A stretch of DNA of 10,853 nucleotides from Desulfotomaculum sp. (GTDB lineage: Bacteria > Bacillota > Desulfotomaculia > Desulfotomaculales > Ammonificaceae). Every line of letters begins with the position of its first letter. Within the stretch, counting starts at the first letter, position 1. This document shows, in pieces, positions 1-4,930 of the stretch. A model generated the notes under the pieces. It made no database searches. It was not told where the DNA came from and was given only the letters and a program-made list of their open reading frames with translations. Both the position numbers and the translations under genes were made by a program. Where the stretch lies: NCBI GenBank assembly GCA_012961725.1, contig DTYU01000151.1:1-10853 (forward strand), read 5' to 3'.

Positions 1-68
1 AGGAGCGCTGCCTCGAACGGCTCCGGCGGGCAGCCGACTGGATTGAGCAGAAGATTGCCAAGAAGTAG
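1..68 (+). CDS. 3' end of an unidentified gene (partial)
   Basis: An open frame enters from the left edge (first whole codon at 3) and stops at TAG 66-68. The visible last 21 residues, ERCLERLRRAADWIEQKIAK plus a final K, are charged and look helical, which is plausible for a real C-terminus. The stop is followed at once by intergenic sequence and the tRNA promoter, as expected at a gene end. There is too little sequence to name a family or exclude a chance frame. Confidence 0.4.
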   Translation, partial: ERCLERLRRAADWIEQKIAKK

Positions 69-84
69 AAACAAAGGCTTCCCC

Positions 85-113
85 TTGTCAGGGGAGGCGT
101 GTTATATTATAAT
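85..113 (+). promoter_or_regulatory. Housekeeping (sigma-A type) promoter for the tRNA pair
   Basis: TTGTCA at 85-90 (5 of 6 to the -35 consensus) and TATAAT at 108-113 (perfect -10) are exactly 17 bp apart. The predicted start near 120 lies about 7 bp before the mature tRNA-Gln. The -35 box is the whole loop of an inverted repeat, GCTTCCCC 77-84 / GGGGAGGC 91-98, which could also act as a weak terminator for the gene ending at 68; the bases after it (GTGTTATATT) are only moderately T-rich. Confidence 0.85.
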
Positions 114-126
114 TACATACGTAAGT

Positions 127-200
127 TGCGGGATGGTGTAACGGTAGCACGCATGGCTCTGGACCATGTAGTCTAGGTTCGAATCCTGGTCCCGCAGCCA
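127..200 (+). tRNA. tRNA-Gln (anticodon CUG)
   Basis: A complete 74-base cloverleaf. The acceptor stem TGCGGGA (127-133) pairs with TCCCGCA (190-196), followed by discriminator G197 and an encoded CCA (198-200). The anticodon stem CATGG/CCATG (152-156/164-168) encloses the loop CTCTGGA, which puts CTG at 159-161 and reads the Gln codon CAG. The T arm has loop TTCGAAT between CTAGG and CCTGG. It is the first gene of a two-tRNA unit with tRNA-Glu, driven from the promoter at 85-113. Confidence 0.96.
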
Positions 201-211
201 TTTTAACAAAA

Positions 212-236
212 AGGAAATTGCCGTAGGCAATTTCCT
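212..236 (-). terminator. Perfect 11-bp hairpin between the tRNAs, terminator-like on the minus strand
   Basis: AGGAAATTGCC (212-222) and GGCAATTTCCT (226-236) are perfect inverted repeats around a GTA loop. On the plus strand no T-run follows (GCAAGG). On the minus strand the hairpin is followed by TTTTTGTTAAAA, a convincing intrinsic terminator tail. It could stop transcripts coming leftward from the XRE-type gene, or act as a spacer and processing hairpin in the tRNA precursor. The structure is seen; the role is inferred. Confidence 0.55.
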
Positions 237-244
237 GCAAGGAA

Positions 245-272
245 TCCGACATCCGACGCCTGACTTCTAATA
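245..272. repeat. Degenerate 7-bp tandem repeat
   Basis: Four consecutive heptads can be read: TCCGACA, TCCGACG, CCTGACT, TCTAATA. The first two differ only at the last base, while the others are diverged. They fill the spacer between the 212-236 hairpin and tRNA-Glu. The same TGACTTC-like theme recurs at 4931-4995, which makes a genome-wide repeat family plausible. Confidence 0.4.
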
Positions 273-275
273 CCC

Positions 276-351
276 GGCGCTATCGTCTAGGGGCCCAGGA
301 CACCGCCCTCTCAAGGCGGAGACACGGGTTCGAATCCCGTTAGCGCTACCA
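276..351 (+). tRNA. tRNA-Glu (anticodon CUC)
   Basis: A complete 76-base cloverleaf. The acceptor GGCGCTA (276-282) pairs with TAGCGCT (341-347), with a G-U first pair, then discriminator A348 and encoded CCA (349-351). The anticodon stem CCGCC/GGCGG (303-307/315-319) holds the loop CTCTCAA, so the anticodon is CTC at 310-312 and reads GAG. The T arm is ACGGG-TTCGAAT-CCCGT. It is probably co-transcribed with tRNA-Gln and ends at the terminator at 370-399. Confidence 0.96.
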
Positions 352-369
352 AGCCGTATTTTAGCGAGG

Positions 370-399
370 CTTCCTGGTTTTGGGGCAGGAAGGCTTTTT
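370..399 (+). terminator. Intrinsic terminator of the tRNA unit
   Basis: CTTCCTG (370-376) pairs with CAGGAAG (386-392) across a 9-base loop. A G-G mismatch and one more possible pair follow, then TTTTT at 395-399. It lies 18 bp after the tRNA-Glu CCA and 17 bp from the end of the convergent minus-strand regulator. Confidence 0.75.
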
Positions 400-416
400 G
401 CCTTCAATAACCCTAT

Positions 417-788
417 TTACTCTTTTGTTTGCTGCCCCTGAGCCAGCGCATCCTTAATCAGTTGTGCTAATGAGTCGTCGGCGGTCCGAAGCTCAAAGCG
501 GCCGGAACCGCACGGAATAAGGATGATGATCTGTTCTGGCTTAGCACCTGCAACATACGCGGCCGTTTCTTCGGCAATTTTGTTGTCTGTCAATCCCAAA
601 AGACAATCAACAGTGACCCCAAAGGTGTTGGCCAACCTGATAAGCATCTCTGGGTTGGGCTGCCGCCGCTTTACCTTCGATTCGTAACCGGCAATGGTAT
701 CTCTTGTTACACCGGTTCGCGCAGCAAGTTCTTCTTGGGTCCATCCTTTGAGTTTTCTTAGTGCTTTTAGCCGGTTCGATAGATCCAT
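417..788 (-). CDS. XRE/Cro-type helix-turn-helix regulator
   Basis: A 123-residue protein with an N-terminal HTH_3-type DNA-binding domain (about residues 5-66). The helix-turn-helix core begins at T17 (TQEELAARTGVTRDTIAGYE), followed by the usual PNPEMLIRLANTFGV segment and the family-typical DCLLGLTD end. Residues about 70-123 form a short C-terminal region that I do not recognise; it has no visible catalytic motif. The start ATG (788-786) has a GAGGTGGGAT Shine-Dalgarno upstream, lying within a palindrome (ACCTCGGAGGT, 794-804) that could be an operator or an mRNA hairpin. The gene diverges from the zinc-ribbon-like gene across a 203-bp spacer, so it may repress itself or that gene. Its ligand and targets cannot be read from the sequence. 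It interrupts an otherwise conserved housekeeping order. Confidence 0.93.
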   Translation of the reverse strand: MDLSNRLKALRKLKGWTQEELAARTGVTRDTIAGYESKVKRRQPNPEMLIRLANTFGVTVDCLLGLTDNKIAEETAAYVAGAKPEQIIILIPCGSGRFELRTADDSLAQLIKDALAQGQQTKE

Positions 789-862
789 ATCCCACCTCGG
801 AGGTATTAATTTAATAGTTTATCACTTTTTTCTGAAACATAGTGTTCCAATTTGACAAATTC

Positions 863-895
863 CCCCTTGACAAAGGGGCTAAACGGCACCAAAAT
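863..895 (+). promoter_or_regulatory. Candidate promoter with palindromic -35 region, upstream of the zinc-ribbon-like gene
   Basis: TTGACA at 867-872 is a perfect -35 hexamer, and CAAAAT at 890-895 (4 of 6) is the best -10 at 17 bp. The -35 lies inside the inverted repeat CCCCTT-GACA-AAGGGG (863-878). A direct repeat AATAGTT occurs at 813-819 and 893-899, at the two ends of the spacer; these could be regulator sites, but seven bases is weak evidence. The -10 is the doubtful part. Confidence 0.45.
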
Positions 896-903
896 AGTTA
901 TAA

Positions 904-975
904 CGTCTGCCGGTGATTCTTTCAGACGCAACAGTGATAAAGTGCTACGCAGGGTCGGAGGCGTAAGCTCAGCTT
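904..975 (+). promoter_or_regulatory. Possibly structured leader of the zinc-ribbon-like gene
   Basis: Three short hairpins follow one another before the Shine-Dalgarno: CGTCTG 904-909 / CAGACG 923-928, TACGC 946-950 / GCGTA 961-965, and AAGC 965-968 / GCTT 972-975, the last two sharing one base. The leader would be about 90 nt. It matches no riboswitch class that I can recall. The stems are short enough for chance to be a serious alternative. Confidence 0.25.
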
Positions 976-991
976 GAGGGGTGGGTTTTAA

Positions 992-1201
992 GTGTTCGCA
1001 AAGAAATGTCCTACATGCGGTAAATGGTCCTACAGTGCGGCTGATAAAGGGTCATGGATCTGTCCTTATTGCAAGCGCGACCTATGGGATCAACCGCCGC
1101 AGCCGGCAAGCGTCGGTGAGAAAGAAAACGGCAAGAACGTTGTCCCGTTTGAAAGGAAGTTGTCCTACCGCAGTGACGAGCTCCTTCCTTCCAGGAAGTA
1201 A
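992..1201 (+). CDS. Small zinc-ribbon-like protein, function unknown
   Basis: A 69-residue protein. Two CxxC pairs (C6/C9 in CPTCG and C24/C27 in CPYCK), 14 residues apart, are the layout of a small treble-clef or rubredoxin-like zinc ribbon, so Zn(II) binding through four cysteines is likely. The region after about residue 32 is polar, with no motif I recognise, and probably disordered. The GTG start is chosen because GAGGGGTGGG (976-985) lies at correct spacing and the first knuckle follows at once; an overlapping longer frame starting at 981 lacks these features. It diverges from the XRE-type gene and has its own downstream terminator. Such proteins can bind nucleic acid or a protein partner, but nothing here shows which. 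Confidence 0.75.
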   Translation: MFAKKCPTCGKWSYSAADKGSWICPYCKRDLWDQPPQPASVGEKENGKNVVPFERKLSYRSDELLPSRK

Positions 1202-1202
1202 C

Positions 1203-1220
1203 CTGTCTGCAAACAGGCAG
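1203..1220 (+). repeat. Hairpin just after the zinc-ribbon-like stop codon
   Basis: CTGTCTG (1203-1209) can pair with CAGGCAG (1214-1220) around CAAA, with one G-U pair. It begins two bases after the TAA stop. No T-run follows, so it is more likely an mRNA 3' structure than a terminator. The rest of the stretch up to 1355 shows no gene that I can support. Confidence 0.35.
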
Positions 1221-1355
1221 AGAGGTTTGGGATGCTCCAGTTTGTTTCTTGAGGGGTCTTCACGGGAACGCGTGTCGGAACGATCTTCCCTCCATGAGCA
1301 GTGAAATAGCGCTGGCAATCGATTGGCTTTGACTGGTAATAATTGAATTAGCCGA

Positions 1356-1387
1356 AAGCCCGCTTCTGTTGCGGGCTTGTTGTTTTT
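1356..1387 (+). terminator. Strong intrinsic terminator before rsmE
   Basis: AAGCCCGC (1356-1363) and GCGGGCTT (1371-1378) form a perfect 8-bp GC-rich stem with a 7-base loop, followed by GTTGTTTTT. It ends the zinc-ribbon-like transcript. GGCTTT at 1325-1330 could pair with AAAGCC at 1355-1360 and compete with the stem, but that pairing is only 6 bp. Confidence 0.85.
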
Positions 1388-1433
1388 CCTCGAAGATGAC
1401 GTTGTGGTATACTTAACCGGAGGAGGGCAGGAA

Positions 1434-2171
1434 TTGACCAGATTATTTATACCGCGGGAGCAGTGGCGGGGGAATACGCTTTTTGTCACCGGGGATGACG
1501 TTCATTACCTTACCAGGGTACTGCGGTTGGGCCCCGGGGATACGCTGACGGTCCTCGACGGCGAAGGACGGGCCTTCAGCGCAGTGATAAGAACTGCAGA
1601 GAGCGGGAAGGTGTGCCTTAATCTTGTTGGAGAGATCAAACAGGAGACGGAGCCGTCACTTAGGGTTACGCTGTTTCAGGCCATCCCCAAGGGGGATAAG
1701 ATGGATCTTGTGGTCCAAAAGGCCGCCGAACTCGGTGTGGCGCGTATAGTACCCGTAGTTACGGAGCGGGTGGTGGTGCGTCTTGATGCAGCACGAAGGG
1801 CAAAACGGTGGGAGCGCTGGCGGAAGATATCGGTTGAGGCCGCCCGGCAGTGCGGCCGTACGGTGGTTCCCGCTGTGGAACCGGTTCATTCTTTCGCGGA
1901 TGCGTTAGACCTGCTCGGACCCTTTCAGATGGGGATTATGCCGTGGGAAGGCGAAGAGGCTGTTTCGCTGCGTGAGTGTTTGAGTACGGAAAGGCCGAGC
2001 GCGGTCTCAATCTTTATCGGACCGGAAGGCGGTTTCAGCCTCTCGGAGGTGGCTGCAGCACGGCAACGTGGGATAATCACCGTTAGCCTGGGCAGCCGGA
2101 TCCTCCGTACGGAAACAGCAGGGATAATAGCGCCGGCCTTGGTTATGTTCGCCTTCGGGGAGATCGGGTAG
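1434..2171 (+). CDS. rsmE: 16S rRNA (uracil1498-N3)-methyltransferase RsmE
   Basis: A 245-residue SPOUT-class methyltransferase that, by family knowledge, uses SAM to make m3U1498 in 16S rRNA of the 30S subunit. The N-terminal PUA-like part holds the family pattern GDDVHYLTRVLRLGPGD (about residues 20-36). The C-terminal trefoil-knot part carries EAARQCGR (135-142), GPEGG (196-200) and LGSRILRTETA (219-229), which form the SAM-binding knot. The TTG start is preferred over the longer open frame because GGAGGAGGG (1419-1427) sits 6 bases upstream and the protein then begins MTRLFIP, like the family. It follows the terminator at 1356-1387. I found no convincing promoter in the 46-bp gap. Confidence 0.95.
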   Translation: MTRLFIPREQWRGNTLFVTGDDVHYLTRVLRLGPGDTLTVLDGEGRAFSAVIRTAESGKVCLNLVGEIKQETEPSLRVTLFQAIPKGDKMDLVVQKAAELGVARIVPVVTERVVVRLDAARRAKRWERWRKISVEAARQCGRTVVPAVEPVHSFADALDLLGPFQMGIMPWEGEEAVSLRECLSTERPSAVSIFIGPEGGFSLSEVAAARQRGIITVSLGSRILRTETAGIIAPALVMFAFGEIG

Positions 2172-2200
2172 TCGAAGGAGGGAGGAAACGGGGCCCCGGA

Positions 2201-2248
2201 GAAACGGTGGAACGGGGAAACGGGAAAACGGAGAAACGGTGAAACGGA
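2201..2248. repeat. 8-bp tandem repeat GAAACGGN, six copies
   Basis: The six octamers in exact register are GAAACGGT, GGAACGGG, GAAACGGG, AAAACGGA, GAAACGGT and GAAACGGA. A further copy, GAAACGGG, stands at 2184-2191 in the same 8-bp phase after one unrelated octamer-length gap. The array lies in the rsmE-mtaB spacer. The period is not a multiple of three, which argues against coding use. Confidence 0.85.
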
Positions 2249-2358
2249 GAATAAGGATACAAGTTGACACCGATGGTGAGATGAGACAGATCTTTGTGGG
2301 CTTTGGTGGGAAGATCAAGATACTAATCTTTCGAATGTCGCATTGGAATTGGACGGTT

Positions 2359-3675
2359 ATGAAAACGGTGGCTTTTTACACCTTAGGGTGTAAGGTGAAC
2401 CAGTACGATTCTGCGGCCCTTGCCTCGCTCTTCGCCCGGCGGGGCTACAGGGTGACAGACGGTTTCGAGACCGTAGCCGACGTCTATGTTATCAATACCT
2501 GTACAGTGACCCGGGCGGCAGATAAAAAATCCCGCCAGGCGATCAGGCGGGCTGTCCGCAGAAGTCCCGGCGCTGTCGTTGCGGTCACCGGCTGCTATGC
2601 GCAACTGAACCCGGCAGCAGTTGCGGAAATTCCGGGTGTCAGCGTGGTGGTCGGTACCACCGGACGCGAAAAGCTGGTTGACTTAGTTGAAGAGGCGATG
2701 AGCACAGGGCGACAGGTGGTGGCCGTAAAAGATTCTTTTGCCGCGTATGAGTTCGCGGATCTCCCGGCAATGTTTGCCACCCGGACGCGCGCCTTCCTGA
2801 AGATCCAGGAAGGCTGCAGGAATTTTTGTACCTATTGCATAGTCCCTTACGCTCGCGGTCCCTTGAGGAGCCGAAGGCCGGAAGCGGTCCTTCAGGAAGC
2901 ACGGCGCCTGCTCGGTGCCGGTTTCAAGGAACTGGTGCTTACCGGCATCCATATCGGCCGCTGGGGCATGGACCTTGAGCCCCCTATGGAGCTGGCTGCA
3001 CTGATTTCCCGGATCTTAAAACTGCCAGGGCTTTGCAGGTTGCGGCTGAGTTCGATTGAACCCAAAGAGGTCGTACCGGCATTGATCGAACTGATGGCGG
3101 GAGACGCACGGTTTTGTCCTCACCTGCATATTCCCTTACAAAGCGGGGACGACACCGTGCTTGAGCGAATGGGGCGACGTTATACCACTGCCGAATACAC
3201 AGCGGTGGTACAATCTCTCCGCCGGCGCATCCCGGGCATAGCAATCACCACCGACGTAATGGTCGGCTTCCCCGGTGAAACCGAATCCGCGTTCGCCAAC
3301 ACGGTTTCTTTTGTGCGTTACATCGGCTTCAGCGGACTGCATGTCTTTAAGTTTTCGGCCCGACCCGGCACCCCGGCGGCCGATTTCCCGCAACAGGTAC
3401 CGCAGGCGGTTAAAGGGGCGCGCCTGAAGGTGATGCTCGATATAGGTGCCGAACTGGCAAGCGCTTATGCCAAACGGTTCAAAGGGCGCAAGGTGACTGT
3501 CCTCACTGAAGGAAAGAATGCTGACGGCCGATGGGAAGGGCACAGTGAGCATTACCTTCCGGTGGTCTTCAAAGCAGGAAGCGGGTTATCGGGGGCAATA
3601 GTAGCCGTGATGATTACAGCAGTCAAAGGGAAAGTGCTCCAAGGCATGATAAAGGAAGAAAATTCTGATAGATAG
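2359..3675 (+). CDS. mtaB: tRNA (N6-threonylcarbamoyladenosine37-C2)-methylthiotransferase MtaB
   Basis: A 438-residue radical-SAM enzyme that converts t6A37 to ms2t6A37 in ANN-decoding tRNAs. The N-terminal UPF0004 domain carries the three cysteines of the auxiliary 4Fe-4S cluster (C11 in TLGCKVNQYD, C48 in INTCTVT, C79 in TGCYAQ). The radical-SAM triad CxxxCxxC is at C153/C157/C160 (EGCRNFCTYC). The C-terminal part, from about residue 370, fits a TRAM RNA-binding domain. Length and motif spacing match B. subtilis MtaB (YqeV). The start ATG gives MKTVAFYTLGC; its Shine-Dalgarno is weak (GGAATTGGACGG). The frame stays open upstream to 2239, but that stretch is not family-like. A TTGACA at 2264-2269 has no good -10. 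Confidence 0.96.
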   Translation: MKTVAFYTLGCKVNQYDSAALASLFARRGYRVTDGFETVADVYVINTCTVTRAADKKSRQAIRRAVRRSPGAVVAVTGCYAQLNPAAVAEIPGVSVVVGTTGREKLVDLVEEAMSTGRQVVAVKDSFAAYEFADLPAMFATRTRAFLKIQEGCRNFCTYCIVPYARGPLRSRRPEAVLQEARRLLGAGFKELVLTGIHIGRWGMDLEPPMELAALISRILKLPGLCRLRLSSIEPKEVVPALIELMAGDARFCPHLHIPLQSGDDTVLERMGRRYTTAEYTAVVQSLRRRIPGIAITTDVMVGFPGETESAFANTVSFVRYIGFSGLHVFKFSARPGTPAADFPQQVPQAVKGARLKVMLDIGAELASAYAKRFKGRKVTVLTEGKNADGRWEGHSEHYLPVVFKAGSGLSGAIVAVMITAVKGKVLQGMIKEENSDR

Positions 3676-3759
3676 AAAACGCCTCAGTTTGGATTTTCTT
3701 TGGTTTTTGGCAGGATTTTCGTGATAGAAGTGGAATAATTATAGCCGGGGGTGAAGTTT

Positions 3760-4104
3760 GTGGAAGATTGCCTGTTTTGCAGGATTGTGAAGAAGGAAAT
3801 CCCAGCGACCGTGGTTTATGAAGACGAGACGGTTGTCGCCTTCGAAGATATAAACCCTGTAGCGCCGGTACATATACTTATCATCCCAAAAAAGCACATT
3901 AGCACCTTCTTTGCGCTGGAGCCTGAAGATGACGCGATCATTAGCAGGCTTCACCGGGCAGCGGTTCAGATCGCCCAGGAGATGGGCCTGAAGGAAAAGG
4001 GGTTCCGTTTGGTAGCCAACTGCCAGCGCGGCGGAGGACAGTTGATCTTCCACCTCCATTACCACCTCATCGCCGGACGTCCTCTTGGATGGCCTCCCGG
4101 ATAG
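3760..4104 (+). CDS. HIT-family nucleotide phosphoramidase/hydrolase (Hint-like)
   Basis: A 114-residue histidine-triad protein of the Hint branch, whose members hydrolyse AMP-lysine and similar purine nucleoside phosphoramidates. It begins MEDCLFC and contains the conserved FxDxxPxAPxHxLIIPKKH pattern and, at the end, QLIFHLHYHLI. H98, H100 and H102 make the triad, with H100 the expected nucleophile. The N-terminal CxxC (C4/C7) with other Cys/His residues suggests the zinc site of many bacterial Hint proteins. GTG at 3760 is chosen because GGGGTGA (3748-3754) is 5 bases upstream; a GTG at 3751 would leave no room for a ribosome site. It lies 84 bp after mtaB. The true cellular substrate is unknown. 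Confidence 0.93.
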   Translation: MEDCLFCRIVKKEIPATVVYEDETVVAFEDINPVAPVHILIIPKKHISTFFALEPEDDAIISRLHRAAVQIAQEMGLKEKGFRLVANCQRGGGQLIFHLHYHLIAGRPLGWPPG

Positions 4105-4133
4105 TTGACAGCTTCTGAGATATCGGCTAATAT
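4105..4133 (+). promoter_or_regulatory. Sigma-A type promoter for rpsU
   Basis: TTGACA at 4105-4110 (perfect -35) starts on the base after the HIT stop codon. TAATAT at 4128-4133 (4 of 6) follows at exactly 17 bp. The predicted start is near 4140, giving an rpsU leader of about 107 nt. This frees S21 synthesis from the upstream genes. Confidence 0.75.
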
Positions 4134-4203
4134 TTTATTGTTTAAAAAAGGGGAAACCTTAATTATCTATGATGCTGACGGCAAGCGTAAAACGCATGTG
4201 CAA

Positions 4204-4236
4204 CCTCCGTGTCTTGGGCGATTCGCGCAGCGGAGG
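4204..4236 (+). promoter_or_regulatory. Hairpin that would hide the rpsU Shine-Dalgarno
   Basis: CCTCCG (4204-4209) is perfectly complementary to CGGAGG (4231-4236), the first half of the rpsU ribosome site (4232-4240). TG 4210-4211 with CA 4228-4229 can extend the stem past a bulged G4230, and an inner GCG/CGC helix is possible. The remaining GGAGG copy (4236-4240) might stay exposed. A CCTCC near any strong ribosome site can pair by chance, so the regulatory role is an inference. Confidence 0.4.
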
Positions 4237-4246
4237 GAGGGATGGT

Positions 4247-4429
4247 ATGGCAGAAATCAGAGTGGGCAAGAACGAGACATTGGATAGCGCCCTGAAGCGT
4301 TTCAAGCGAACGTGTCAGCGCGCTGGCATTTTGGCTGAAGCCAGGCGCCACGAGCATTATGAAAAACCGAGCGTGCGACGGAAAAAGAAGTCGGAGGCCG
4401 CCCGCAGGCGGCGGCGCTCATTCAGGTAG
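4247..4429 (+). CDS. rpsU: 30S ribosomal protein S21
   Basis: A 60-residue basic protein of the small ribosomal subunit, located near the mRNA exit/anti-Shine-Dalgarno region. The N-terminal half has the family pattern of regularly spaced residues ending in ALKRFKRTCQRAGILAEARR (about 15-34), followed by HEHYEKPSVRRKKKSEAARR and a run of arginines that is the usual rRNA-binding tail. Length is normal for Firmicutes. ATG 4247 follows GGAGGGAGG (4232-4240). It is monocistronic here, between its own promoter (4105-4133) and terminator (4453-4488); yqeY, a frequent downstream partner, is missing. Confidence 0.97.
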   Translation: MAEIRVGKNETLDSALKRFKRTCQRAGILAEARRHEHYEKPSVRRKKKSEAARRRRRSFR

Positions 4430-4452
4430 CGCGCGATACGGACCGGTTGAAG

Positions 4453-4488
4453 AAAAGTTGCCTTGAGCAAGGCAACTTTTTAATTTTT
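4453..4488 (+). terminator. Intrinsic terminator of rpsU
   Basis: AAAAGTTGCCTT (4453-4464) and AAGGCAACTTTT (4469-4480) form a perfect 12-bp stem around a GAGC tetraloop, followed by TAATTTTT. Its A-run on the left arm could let it work in both directions, but no minus-strand gene reads into it. Confidence 0.93.
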
Positions 4489-4510
4489 ATCCCTGCGAAA
4501 GGCATAGAGA
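4481..4510 (+). promoter_or_regulatory. Candidate sigma-E (sporulation) promoter for yqfC-yqfD
   Basis: TAATTTT at 4481-4487 matches 6 of 7 positions of the Bacillus sigma-E -35 pattern KMATATT. CATAGAGA at 4503-4510 shares CATA and one further A with the -10 pattern CATACAMT; the gap is 15 bp. yqfC and yqfD are, to my knowledge, mother-cell genes in B. subtilis, so such a promoter is expected somewhere in this short gap. It overlaps the T-tract of the rpsU terminator, and the T-rich -35 could match by chance. Confidence 0.35.
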
Positions 4511-4541
4511 TTGTACCAGGAGGAGCTGATACGGACTTTGG

Positions 4542-4591
4542 CCCCCAGCAGCGGAAGAATCAAGATGGGGCGAACAGAAGCCTTCTGGGGG
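4542..4591 (+). promoter_or_regulatory. Inverted repeat covering the yqfC ribosome site
   Basis: CCCCCAG (4542-4548) and CTGGGGG (4585-4591) are perfect inverted repeats 36 bases apart. The right arm contains the GGGGGG Shine-Dalgarno (4587-4592) of yqfC. If the stem forms, translation initiation would be reduced. The long loop makes this less certain than a tight hairpin. Confidence 0.3.
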
Positions 4592-4602
4592 GATTGCGCT
4601 GT

Positions 4603-4884
4603 ATGCGCTGGCGCGAAGTGCGGGAACAGGTGAAGCGAAAGGCCGCGTTAGCCCTGGAGCTACCCGGGGAGGTGGCACTGGATCTCCCTAAGATAATCAT
4701 CACGGGTAATATCCAGGTGTTGATCGAAAATCACCGGGGAATTGTAGCCTATAGTCCGGAACTGGTGAAGATACTGGTTGAAACCGGTGAAGTAGCCGTT
4801 TCAGGCGAGAATCTAAGCCTGAAAAGCATCGTGCAGGACGAGATAATCATCGAAGGGGATATTCACGCGGTAACGTTTATGTAA
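4603..4884 (+). CDS. yqfC: Sporulation protein YqfC (YabP/YqfC family)
   Basis: A 93-residue protein of the YabP/YqfC family found in endospore formers; its exact biochemical role is unknown. The family signature is visible: LELPGEVALDLPKIIITGN (about 18-36), IENHRG (41-46), then alternating hydrophobic beta-like segments ending DEIIIEGDIHAVTF. The start ATG gives MRWREVREQV; GGGGGGA (4587-4593) lies 9 bases upstream. The frame is open further upstream, but that part runs through the rpsU terminator and is not family-like. It sits 130 bp before yqfD, its usual partner. Confidence 0.9.
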   Translation: MRWREVREQVKRKAALALELPGEVALDLPKIIITGNIQVLIENHRGIVAYSPELVKILVETGEVAVSGENLSLKSIVQDEIIIEGDIHAVTFM

Positions 4885-4930
4885 GTGGAACTCCTGGGCC
4901 TAATAATTTAGTATTGTGTCCCCGAAATTT

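Noticed and set aside
1307..1317. TAGCGCTGGCA resembles the 3' end of tRNA-Glu (TAGCGCTACCA, 341-351), as an attachment-site duplication flanking the HTH/zinc-ribbon cassette would.
   Set aside because: Only seven contiguous bases match, part of them a palindrome; there is no integrase and the intervening segment is under 1 kb. Chance is adequate.
1202..1355. A small RNA or T-box leader between the zinc-ribbon-like gene and rsmE.
   Set aside because: No T-box motif, no convincing promoter and no long-range structure seen; it is best read as a 3' untranslated region.
1405..1413. Extended -10 promoter (TGG-TATACT) for rsmE.
   Set aside because: The start would fall near 1420, inside the rsmE ribosome site, and the -35 region is poor.
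2264..2292. TTGACA at 2264-2269 as an mtaB promoter.
   Set aside because: No -10 better than 2 of 6 at 16-18 bp, so it was not called.
2239..2358. A 40-codon N-terminal extension of mtaB starting at GTG 2239.
   Set aside because: It begins in the octamer repeat, lacks family-like sequence and MtaB homologues start at the MKTVAFYTLGC equivalent.
3707..3721. Sigma-54-like TTGGCA element before the HIT gene.
   Set aside because: The required -12 TTGC half is absent at the proper distance.
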